DNA from: Candidatus Woesearchaeota archaeon
GTDB lineage: Archaea > Nanobdellota > Nanobdellia > Woesearchaeales > ARS49
Assembly: GCA_014729505.1 (NCBI GenBank)
Contig: WJJS01000021.1
Location: forward strand, 22,407 to 86,406
Direction: 5' to 3'
DNA: 64,000 nucleotides
The notes beneath the pieces are model-generated. The model did not search any database and had not been told where the DNA came from. It was given only the letters and a program-made list of their open reading frames with translations. Of this stretch, positions 56,178 to 64,000 are shown one piece after another; position 1 is the stretch's first letter, and each line of letters opens with the position of its first letter. The position numbers were made by a program, and so were the translations under genes.

Positions 56178-56927
56178 CTACCAGAATAATTGTCTTGGGC
56201 TAAGACTGGGTAGTTCCGTGTCTTTTCTGTGCAATCGCTTGACATCGGGGTTCGCTATCTTGATTTCTTCTGCCAGTCTTCGTGCTCGTCCTGCAAGACT
56301 TCGGTGTGTGCTGGCCATACTGTCGCCGTCACAGGTGTGTTGCTCGTAGTGTTCTGCAGCTTTCAGTCCTGCGGTGTAGAGGAAATCAGGCACTCGTTCT
56401 AGTAATTCGTATGCTGCTTCCGGAACTGGTATGCGTTCAGCTTCGAGTTCTCGCATGCTGGTATCTGCCCAATTCGCGTATTGTTCGACCATATAGTCTG
56501 TCGTGGCGATGCCTCCGCAAAGCATGTGCAGGCTTGTTTGGGCTTGCCATAATTCTCGCAGGAGTTTTGTCTGTAAAGCGGTTTTGCCTATAACTTCTGC
56601 TTCTTCTTTGCTTAATGCTTCCTCGTCGACGAGCTCTTGCAGATGGTCGTTGAGTCGGGAGCTCTCTCCATTTATTGCTTTAACGAATGCTTCGTAAATG
56701 TGATGTGGTTCAAAAACGTTGCTGTCAAACCATGATTGTAACTGGTATTTTGCATCATTTGTTCGCGTTATGCCTCCTGTTACTCTGGCAAAGACTTGCG
56801 CAATAGGGTGGTCTGAGGTGAGTGCTCTCGCATGGAGTTGTTGCTGTTCATCCCATGGGATGTGTTGCACTCGTCCAAGGACGTTATTGTAGAGTGGATC
56901 TCCTTTTGTTATGTTGTAGTGGTTCAT
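56178..56927 (-). CDS. Hypothetical helical protein (249 aa)
   Basis: Intact ORF with TATA-like tttataaa upstream (~56971). Confidence 0.6.
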   Translation of the reverse strand: MNHYNITKGDPLYNNVLGRVQHIPWDEQQQLHARALTSDHPIAQVFARVTGGITRTNDAKYQLQSWFDSNVFEPHHIYEAFVKAINGESSRLNDHLQELVDEEALSKEEAEVIGKTALQTKLLRELWQAQTSLHMLCGGIATTDYMVEQYANWADTSMRELEAERIPVPEAAYELLERVPDFLYTAGLKAAEHYEQHTCDGDSMASTHRSLAGRARRLAEEIKIANPDVKRLHRKDTELPSLSPRQLFW

Positions 56928-57193
56928 GATGAAACCTCGTTTTATGATGGAATTTCTCCTGTTTTTTTGGGTTTATAAATGTTTCCATTTATCGTCACGA
57001 AATAGTGACAAATAATAAGGTCTGGTCTTTTATTCAACGTGTCGCTGCGAAACTACGGCCCTCCAATACGTCGCCGTAAGCAGCACGTTCGCGCAAATCT
57101 CTCTTATTTGTATGAGGTGCCTCAAAAATCGAATATTTTTGTCACGCAGAAAAGCTTTGTTTTTTTAAGCGAATTCCGACGCTCCATAAGTGT

Positions 57194-57316
57194 ATGGTTT
57201 TCATCGACCAAGTAGCGCAGTGTCAACTGGTGTTTCTCGATGAACACGCAGTGGCTTGTCGCAGAATCCTTTCTTACGCCAACGACTACGGTATTCAATT
57301 GCCCAAACGGTGGTAG
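57194..57316 (+). pseudogene. Coding-like fragment (40 codons) in otherwise empty intergenic region
   Basis: MVFIDQVAQCQLVFLDEHAVACRRILSYANDYGIQLPKRW*; adjacent other-frame fragment NYGPPIRRRKQHVRANLSYLYEVPQKSNIF. Confidence 0.25.
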
Positions 57317-57334
57317 TGTATTGAAGCTCTTTGC

Positions 57335-57880
57335 TTACTTCTTGCTGACGTGTGGATTGTCCCTAACATAAAAACGCCAAGGTAATTCTTTGCCTTCGCT
57401 AATGCCTATGCGCGTCGAAGTCACGACATTTGCAATTTTTTTGTAGTGATGAAGTGTTAAGTCCGAAGTAATGCACGTGTCATTGTGCGTTTTGTTAATG
57501 CCGAGTGCTGTGCAGAGTTTTCCAGGCCCCGATCCGATGTTGTGCACGGCATCAGTATTGCGACGTTGTTTCATGATCTCGACTCCTTTAAGTGGCTCGA
57601 TCGCGCGGATGAGCACTGCACCAACATCCCCTTTGTTGGTGGTTATATTGAGACAATGATACATGCCGTAAATAACGTACACGTACCAGCGTCCGTGTGT
57701 GCGCAGCATGATTTCGCTGCGCGGCGTGATCTTGTAACCGTGACTTGCAGGATCACGTTTGTACGCTTCGGTCTCGACGATCATACCAGAACAGCCTTTA
57801 ATAGAGATGACTTTTCCCAACAACTCGCGGGCTACAATAAGCGCGTCGCGAGAACACCACGATGGACTCACTGTTCTCAT
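57335..57880 (-). CDS. DNA-3-methyladenine glycosylase (AAG/MPG family)
   Basis: ARELLGKVI, IVETEAYKRDPASHGY, RWYVYVIYGMYHCLNITT, GSGPGKLCTALGI. Confidence 0.93.
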   Translation of the reverse strand: MRTVSPSWCSRDALIVARELLGKVISIKGCSGMIVETEAYKRDPASHGYKITPRSEIMLRTHGRWYVYVIYGMYHCLNITTNKGDVGAVLIRAIEPLKGVEIMKQRRNTDAVHNIGSGPGKLCTALGINKTHNDTCITSDLTLHHYKKIANVVTSTRIGISEGKELPWRFYVRDNPHVSKK

Positions 57881-58103
57881 ACTCTACAAAAAGAGCTTAT
57901 TGTTCATAAAACTGTCGGGCTTGCGGTGCAAAAAAGATATTGAATAACATAGGCTCGAACAGCCACAACTGGGCACACTAATACATATAAGCCTTCTACT
58001 TGCCCCAAACTCCGGGGTATTCTCCAACAAAATAAACAGGTAATCGAGTGCTGTGCTGGCCTAAGTTGCTCGCAAGACTTGAGATTTACCTGGAGGTGGT
58101 ACA

Positions 58104-59774
58104 TTGGCAAAAAGAAAGTACAAGAGTATTGATGAAATTCCTCCCGATATACGCGAGCGTCTAGGACAGTACATCACAGACGTTGGAAGTGACACTTTTG
58201 TTATTCACGGCTTGCCACCTGAACTAACAGGAGGAGCCTTGGCGCGATATTCTCGAGCACCTACTGGGATCGTTCTTACCTTAGCCAATGAATTTCTGGA
58301 TGACGATGGGAATCCCAGTCAAGCGAAAGGTACTGCTCTTATGGATCGTGTCCTGAACGCTTTTGGTGATGAATCTGTAGGTGAACTGGAGGGCACGCAT
58401 GCAGGTCTTGAAAATGTAAGTCAGCTCGCAACGAAATTCTTTGAAGATCGACGTATCGGAGGTTCTCCAATTGAACAATCAACGCGCTATGTTCGCTATG
58501 ATGAGAAAGATGGCCAAGGAAGATGGAGATATTTACGGCCAGCAGAGGTTGATCAAGCAGGTTTACTTCCTCAGTTCGAAAGCACATGCGACCGCGCTTT
58601 TGATGTGTATTCTCGCGGTATTCAAAAATTATCAGAATACTTCAGAGGGGTGTTTCCTCGAGAGCAGTTCCAGATTGAAGTAGAAAGAGATGGAGAAAAA
58701 GTCTCTGCAGGAGTTGATGAATTGAGGGACTCAAAAGAGAAGCGTGCGTTTCGCGAAGCGTATAATTTTACTATACGCTGTGCTGCTTTAGATGTCGGTC
58801 GTTGTGTACTGCCTGCGTCTACACTGACGCATTTGGGCGTGTTTGGTAACGGTCGCTACTTTACAAACGTACTTACGTTCCTAAGGACTGTTGGGTTGCA
58901 AGAAGCAAGTGAACGTGCGGTTGCTCTTCGTCGGGAATTGAATAAGGTAATCCCAACCTACGTCAAGCGTAATCGCGTTGACACGCGACTTCAAGACGTG
59001 AGCAAGGCGATGAGACAAAAAGCTGATGAATTGTTTGAGGGTATGCAGCCACAAGCAGATCATGTGTGGTTGGAACCGCGTCATTCTCTTCTTGACACGA
59101 CGGTAGCACATGCCTTGTATCCTTACACGAATGTTTCTCTCCAACAGATTCATGAGGTCGTGCAAAGACTTCCTGACGAGAAAAAGCATGAGATTTGTGC
59201 AATCTATGCCCAAAAACGCGAGACTCGTCGAGATCGTGTAGGTCGAGGTCTTGAAGCAGGTTACCCTCTCACCTTCGACTTGATTGGTGGGTTTGCAGAA
59301 TATCGCGATTTGGAACGTCATCGTATGCTAACTCAGCAACGTCAAGAACTAACTACTGATCTTGGTTTTATCATGCCTCCTGAGATGGGTATTATCGGTC
59401 TAGAATCAGAAGCCGAGGAAGTGGTAGGAATGTTTGAAGTCTTACACGATGATTTGCGTCGAGCAGGTCTGGGTCCTGCTGCGCAGTACGCTACCTTGTT
59501 TAATAATCGTTTGCGTTGGTCCATGGGTATGAATCTTCGAGAGTTACAACATCTTGCTGAACTTCGCACGCAACCTGCAGGACATTTCAGTTATCGTTCT
59601 ATGGTAATGGAAATGGTTCGTCAAGCAACGGAGAGAGATCCGTGGATTTCGAACTTTTTGCAATTTGTCGATTATTCAGATCCGGGAAACAAGATCTCAA
59701 GAGCCAAAGAACAGTCGAGAATCGCTGGTAAGAACTTGGCTGCAGGTATTGATGGTTCTGTAGACTATGAATAG
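58104..59774 (+). CDS. ThyX-like (FAD-dependent thymidylate synthase family) double-length protein
   Basis: FGDESVGELEGTH...IEQSTRYV in N-half; YRDLERHRMLTQQRQ (RHR motif) in C-half; SD GGAGGTGG, TTG start. Confidence 0.75.
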   Translation: MAKRKYKSIDEIPPDIRERLGQYITDVGSDTFVIHGLPPELTGGALARYSRAPTGIVLTLANEFLDDDGNPSQAKGTALMDRVLNAFGDESVGELEGTHAGLENVSQLATKFFEDRRIGGSPIEQSTRYVRYDEKDGQGRWRYLRPAEVDQAGLLPQFESTCDRAFDVYSRGIQKLSEYFRGVFPREQFQIEVERDGEKVSAGVDELRDSKEKRAFREAYNFTIRCAALDVGRCVLPASTLTHLGVFGNGRYFTNVLTFLRTVGLQEASERAVALRRELNKVIPTYVKRNRVDTRLQDVSKAMRQKADELFEGMQPQADHVWLEPRHSLLDTTVAHALYPYTNVSLQQIHEVVQRLPDEKKHEICAIYAQKRETRRDRVGRGLEAGYPLTFDLIGGFAEYRDLERHRMLTQQRQELTTDLGFIMPPEMGIIGLESEAEEVVGMFEVLHDDLRRAGLGPAAQYATLFNNRLRWSMGMNLRELQHLAELRTQPAGHFSYRSMVMEMVRQATERDPWISNFLQFVDYSDPGNKISRAKEQSRIAGKNLAAGIDGSVDYE

Positions 59775-59782
59775 GTGATACT

Positions 59783-60505
59783 ATGAATGATAGGGGAAGT
59801 AATGGTAGTGGAAGTGGAACGTTAGTTTCGTTTGAAGGAATTGATCGTTGCGGAAAGTCAACACAACTTGAACGTACGAGAAAGTATTTAGTGGGGCATG
59901 GAGTTGAGTGTATTGTCGCAAGAGAGCCTGGCGGTACTGCTGTTGGCGGTGTTGTTCGGCATTTGCTTAAGTTTCCTGTCGAGATGTATGAAGTCGCAAA
60001 CGAAGCCTTTAAGGATCATCCTGATTTTGAGGCAGTTCCTCTAGACCAAATGCGTTGCAAAGAATCAGAGTTGTTTCTTTTCCTAGCGTCGAGGTCAGAA
60101 TATTATGATAAGGTGCTTGCTCCAGCTCTTGACAACGGATTAACCGTGTTGTCGGATAGGTTGGGTGATAGTACGCATGCGTATCAAGGGGGAGGATTAT
60201 GGCATTGTGATCCTCGCTATGTGCAAGCGATTCGTCAGCTAAATGATCTTGCTCTTCGAGGTCGTTGGCCTGATCTTACTGTTATTGTCGATATTCCTGT
60301 TCAAGAGCTTCGCCGAAGAAAGGGTGTGTTGGATGATGACGAGTTTGAGAGGCGAAAGGGAGGTTTCTTTGAGCGTACTAGGGATGCGTATCTTTCACTT
60401 GCCGCTTTGGAACCTGAACGTGTTGTTGTGGTTAATGGTATGCAATCCGTTGATGAAGTGTTTGCAGATGTTCGGACACACATTGATCGATTGTACGATA
60501 TCTAG
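59783..60505 (+). CDS. tmk: Thymidylate kinase
   Basis: SFEGIDRCGKSTQLERTRKYL, REPGG, VLSDRLGDSTHAYQGGG. Confidence 0.95.
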   Translation: MNDRGSNGSGSGTLVSFEGIDRCGKSTQLERTRKYLVGHGVECIVAREPGGTAVGGVVRHLLKFPVEMYEVANEAFKDHPDFEAVPLDQMRCKESELFLFLASRSEYYDKVLAPALDNGLTVLSDRLGDSTHAYQGGGLWHCDPRYVQAIRQLNDLALRGRWPDLTVIVDIPVQELRRRKGVLDDDEFERRKGGFFERTRDAYLSLAALEPERVVVVNGMQSVDEVFADVRTHIDRLYDI

Positions 60506-61617
60506 AACGCAATAAGCATCAAACTGGCACCACTTCCCATGATGAATGTTCCTAGAAGGTTTGTTACAGGGATAAGTATTGCCAGTGTCGCTGCTCTGCT
60601 TATGTTGAGCATGATTTCTCGTCTCATGATGCCTTCTACTATGTTTGCTCGTGATTTATCATAGCTTAATGCGGTAAACGGGATGTAAATGAGTGTTTGG
60701 CTTGCTCCATAAAGTGAATCAACGATAGCGACGTGAAATGTGGTGGTGATAACGATCCGCACACCCCATATTATTGCGTTGACAAATCCTCCTATGCGCA
60801 GCACGATGCGTCGGTAAATGTCTGAAAATCGTCCTATAACAAAGGTGAAGAGGACGCCAAATACTAGTGAGAGACTTGTGATGATGCCCATATTCGTGTA
60901 TGTCTGTACAATGGCAAAGAAGACGAAGATGGGCCAGATCACTCCTCCAATGCCGCTTTCCATTCCTTTGCCGATGAATCCTAGCGCGTTTCTCGGATCC
61001 ATTTTGAAGATTCGTGAAATGCTGTAGTTGACAGATTCGTGAGGATCTTTTGTGAGAAGGTATGGTATGCCTGATATGGCGAGGATGATCATGGCGATCA
61101 TGACAAGGCTTTTGAATCCAAAAAAGGTGAGTATGAGACCTCCGATGACTGGTCCTAGTACTGACATGCCGAGTCCGACTATGCGTGCAAATCCTATTTC
61201 TCGTCCTTCTTGTTTTGAATGCGCTACTAATGTGAAGTGGACGTGATATCCTAGCCAAAACAGTGCGTTTTTGATGCCCCAAATGACGGCAATCGACCAG
61301 AGTGGCCAGCGCATCGTGTCGAGACTGTAAAGCATGAGATAAAAAATGACGAAGAAGGGTGTGCTGAGTATGATGGTATGTTTAAATCCCCACTTTGCTG
61401 CGATGCGTGCTGCCGGGACGGTCATGATAGCGTGTGTTGCAGCGATGATCGCATAAAAACCGATCACTGCCGATAATGAGTAATTGAGTTGCAACAGATA
61501 TATCGGAACAAAGATGCCGATCATTGATAGTGCAAATGATCGTATTGCCTTACTGACGTAGATTTCGCGAAGTTCAAGAGCGTACGCCGTGTGCAGGTGA
61601 TGAGTCATGTGTGGCAT
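60502..61617 (-). CDS. MFS transporter
   Basis: ~11-12 TM, MFS-like loops (RIAAKWGFKH, GRFSDIYRR). Confidence 0.85.
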   Translation of the reverse strand: MPHMTHHLHTAYALELREIYVSKAIRSFALSMIGIFVPIYLLQLNYSLSAVIGFYAIIAATHAIMTVPAARIAAKWGFKHTIILSTPFFVIFYLMLYSLDTMRWPLWSIAVIWGIKNALFWLGYHVHFTLVAHSKQEGREIGFARIVGLGMSVLGPVIGGLILTFFGFKSLVMIAMIILAISGIPYLLTKDPHESVNYSISRIFKMDPRNALGFIGKGMESGIGGVIWPIFVFFAIVQTYTNMGIITSLSLVFGVLFTFVIGRFSDIYRRIVLRIGGFVNAIIWGVRIVITTTFHVAIVDSLYGASQTLIYIPFTALSYDKSRANIVEGIMRREIMLNISRAATLAILIPVTNLLGTFIMGSGASLMLIAF

Positions 61618-61721
61618 GACGGTGAGAAAAGAGTGTTGTTATTTAAAATCTTATGATCACCTGTTAATAGTTTCGTGCGCAACTTTTTTATGTCCTCGAG
61701 CATTACTCTTGATAAAAGAGG

Positions 61722-63704
61722 TTGAAGTGTATATATGAAAAAGAGGCTGTTATGATTATTGTTCCTGTAGTAACGTCATGTCTTGGCGTGCTTATTGCAC
61801 TTATTGCCTTGTGGTATGTGCGATCAAGAAATGCGGGTACGAAAAAAATGCAGGACGTGTCTGGAATGATTCGTAAGGGCGCGTTGATGTTTTTGCAAAA
61901 AGAATTGTTGTATCTTAGCATTGTTGTTATCTTGATTGCGGCGCTGTTATGGTATGGTAGTGGTTGGATTACTGCTCTTGCTTTTGTGAGCGGTTCGTTC
62001 TTGTCTGCTTTTGCAGCATTGCTGGGTATGAATGCTGCTACACTGGCAAATGTTCGTACTGCTCAGGCTGCTCGGTCGTCTCTTGTCGGCGCGTTGCGGC
62101 TTGCTTTTTTTTCAGGTTCTGTGATGAGTTTTGCAGTGTGTGGTTTGGGATTGTTTGGTATTGCTTTGCTGTATGCTTTTTTCTCCAATGTCGATATCCT
62201 TGTTGGTTTTGGTTTTGGCGCATCAATAGTCGCTCTTTTCGCAAGAGTTGGTGGTGGTGTGTTTACTAAGGCAGCTGATTTTGGGGCGGATATCGTCGGG
62301 AAAGTGGAATCTGGTATTCCTGAAGATGATCCGAGAAATCCTGCGGTGATTGCTGATAATATTGGTGATAATGTTGGTGATGTTGCAGGTATGGGCGCGG
62401 ATCTTTTTGAGTCCTATGCCGGCTCGATTATTGCTGCTAGTATTTTGGGCATTCTCGTTTTTGGTACTGCTGGTGTGTTGTTTACTCTGTTGCTTGCAAG
62501 CACTGGTATTATTGCCAGCGGCGTGTCTGTCTTGTTGTTTCGTTTCTTCCCAACAAAGACGATGTCTGATGCGTTGTATTGGAGTATGATGGTGGCAGGT
62601 GTTCTTGTTCTTGTCACAACGTATTTTTTGTCTGCAAATATTCTAGGAACTGTCTCAGTGTTTTGGGCTGTTCTTGTCGGATTATTGTGCGGCGGTGGTA
62701 TCGGCTTGTCTAGCGAGTATTATACTTCTGACAGATTTGCGCCTGTGCAGCGTTTGGCTTCTTCTGCCAAAACGAGTGTGTCTACTATCATTCTTGAAGG
62801 GCTGGCTCTTGGTATGAAGAGTACTGTACTGCCTTTATTTCTTGTAATCATTGCTATTGTGATAAGTTTTTGGCAGGCAGGATTGTTTGGCATTGCAATA
62901 GCAGCAGTAGGCATGTTGTCGACGATGGGTGTCTCACTTGCTATTGATACGAGCGGTCCTGTCGCGGATAACGCCGGTGGTATTGCGCGAATGGCGGGTT
63001 TGCCTACAAAAGTTCGAAAAAGAACAGACGCGCTTGATGCTCTTGGTAATACGACTGCAGCGATCGGTAAGGGTTTTGCGATCGGTTCTGCAGCGCTTAC
63101 CTCTTTAGCTCTTTTTACCGCGTATGCTGAAGCGACAAATATCTCGTCGATAAATGTCTTAACCGTGCCTGTTCTTGTTGGGTTATTGTGTGGTGCGGTG
63201 TTGCCTTTTGTTTTTTCTGCTGTTATTATGAACGCTGTTGGCAGGAGTGCAAAGGTTCTGATTAAGGAAGTGCGGCAACAATTGAAGAGACGCCGGATCA
63301 AACCACGTGTGGCTCCAGATTATCAGCGCTGTGTCTCGCTTGCGTCTCAAAGTGCCTTGCGTGAAATGGCAGTACCGGGAGTACTTGCAGTACTTGCGCC
63401 TTTACTTGTCGGGTTCCTGATTGGTCCTCAGGCAGTAGGGGGTTTGCTGGTGGGATCGCTTATTGTAGGTGTGCCCTTGTCCATCGTGATGACAAATGCA
63501 GGTGGTGCGTGGGATAATGCAAAGAAACGTATAGAACGCGATTCTAAGAAGAGTGTGTCTGCGCTCAAATCAAGTATTGTTGGCGATACTGTAGGAGATC
63601 CGCTAAAAGATGCTAGTGGCCCGTCGATCAATATTTTGATTAAGGTGATGGCGATGCTATCGTTATTGTGTGCCGGGATGCTAGTAAAATATAGTGTATT
63701 TTAA
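61722..63704 (+). CDS. hppA: Membrane-bound ion-translocating pyrophosphatase (K+-dependent type)
   Basis: GGGVFTKAADFGADIVGKVESGIPEDDPRNPAVIADNIGDNVGDVAGMGADLFESY; GNTTAAIGKG (Ala at K+-dependence position). Confidence 0.96.
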   Translation: MKCIYEKEAVMIIVPVVTSCLGVLIALIALWYVRSRNAGTKKMQDVSGMIRKGALMFLQKELLYLSIVVILIAALLWYGSGWITALAFVSGSFLSAFAALLGMNAATLANVRTAQAARSSLVGALRLAFFSGSVMSFAVCGLGLFGIALLYAFFSNVDILVGFGFGASIVALFARVGGGVFTKAADFGADIVGKVESGIPEDDPRNPAVIADNIGDNVGDVAGMGADLFESYAGSIIAASILGILVFGTAGVLFTLLLASTGIIASGVSVLLFRFFPTKTMSDALYWSMMVAGVLVLVTTYFLSANILGTVSVFWAVLVGLLCGGGIGLSSEYYTSDRFAPVQRLASSAKTSVSTIILEGLALGMKSTVLPLFLVIIAIVISFWQAGLFGIAIAAVGMLSTMGVSLAIDTSGPVADNAGGIARMAGLPTKVRKRTDALDALGNTTAAIGKGFAIGSAALTSLALFTAYAEATNISSINVLTVPVLVGLLCGAVLPFVFSAVIMNAVGRSAKVLIKEVRQQLKRRRIKPRVAPDYQRCVSLASQSALREMAVPGVLAVLAPLLVGFLIGPQAVGGLLVGSLIVGVPLSIVMTNAGGAWDNAKKRIERDSKKSVSALKSSIVGDTVGDPLKDASGPSINILIKVMAMLSLLCAGMLVKYSVF

Positions 63705-63860
63705 GTGTCGTCGTGGGTAAAGAGTCATCAGTGTTTGCGGTAGTGCCTCTCAGTCATTTTGTACATATTGCAGTGTGTTGATTCTTACATTAGCGACTTC
63801 TTACTGTTGAGACGGCGAGTATCCATTACGTTTAAAAAGGGTTATCTCGACCGTCCGCCT

Positions 63861-64000
63861 ATGAGTGAAGAATATCTTCGATCATCGTTAGCTGCGCGAT
63901 TCGCGCCGTATCAATTATCTGACAGAATCCTCGTGACCTCTGTCAGGGGTATTACGCGCGTAGAATACGGGCTGCCTGTTCATTCATTGGATGTCACGCG
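63861..64000 (+). CDS. 5' portion of CDS truncated by window end
   Basis: ATG 63861, open frame MSEEYLRSSLAARFAPYQLSDRILVTSVRGITRVEYGLPVHSLDVT... to edge; TATA-like tttaaaaagg upstream. Confidence 0.55.
   Translation, partial: MSEEYLRSSLAARFAPYQLSDRILVTSVRGITRVEYGLPVHSLDVT

Noticed and set aside
57194-57316. IS630-type transposase remnant (VFLDE-like string)
   Set aside because: Only a four- to five-residue resemblance, no terminal inverted repeats or further motifs seen
61722-63704. Claiming Na+ versus H+ specificity of the pyrophosphatase
   Set aside because: Specificity residues cannot be mapped reliably by eye; only K+-dependence-type Ala in GNTTAA is noted
1-64000. CRISPR arrays, toxin-antitoxin operons of classical type, or integrases
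   Set aside because: No regularly spaced repeats, no recognisable toxin next to the RHH genes (downstream genes encode exported proteins), no integrase/recombinase motif found

Overview
64 kb of an archaeal chromosome. Archaeal markers are aRF1 (NIKS and GGQ motifs), eIF5A, type-II MetAP, eL40, Elp3, TATA-box promoters and leaderless or Shine-Dalgarno starts. The style of the secreted proteins (Gly-run linkers, TSP1-like Cys repeats, LTGxxV motifs) suggests a DPANN / Woesearchaeota-like lineage; that placement is inference. About 45 CDS are supported. No tRNA, rRNA, CRISPR array or intact mobile element was recognised. Housekeeping content: translation factors, tRNA/rRNA modification enzymes (TrmJ-like, Trm-G10/TRM11-like, NOP2/Sun-like, Elp3), PEP synthase, K+-dependent-type membrane pyrophosphatase, thymidylate kinase, a ThyX-like protein, thioredoxin reductase, ParA, and a MacB/FtsX-type ABC system. 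The accessory part (about 34.1-37.7 kb and 37.8-51.5 kb) is a secreted/surface-protein island with a 2956-aa multidomain adhesin-like protein. The most interesting signal is two short ribbon-helix-helix (RHH)-like genes, both below the ORF-track length cutoff. Each overlaps by ATGA the start of a large surface-protein gene. One has two identical-architecture palindromes (TGTGTA-N4-TACACA) flanking its TATA box. Other notable items: a dCTP deaminase/dUTPase-Nudix fusion, a double-length ThyX-like protein next to tmk, a recurring Gly7-8/TSP1-like/TM cassette, paralogous secreted domains in a 4-gene operon, M23 and GH3 cell-wall-type enzymes in an archaeon, and a structured non-coding region upstream of eIF5A. 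All identifications are from reading the sequence; no database search was run.
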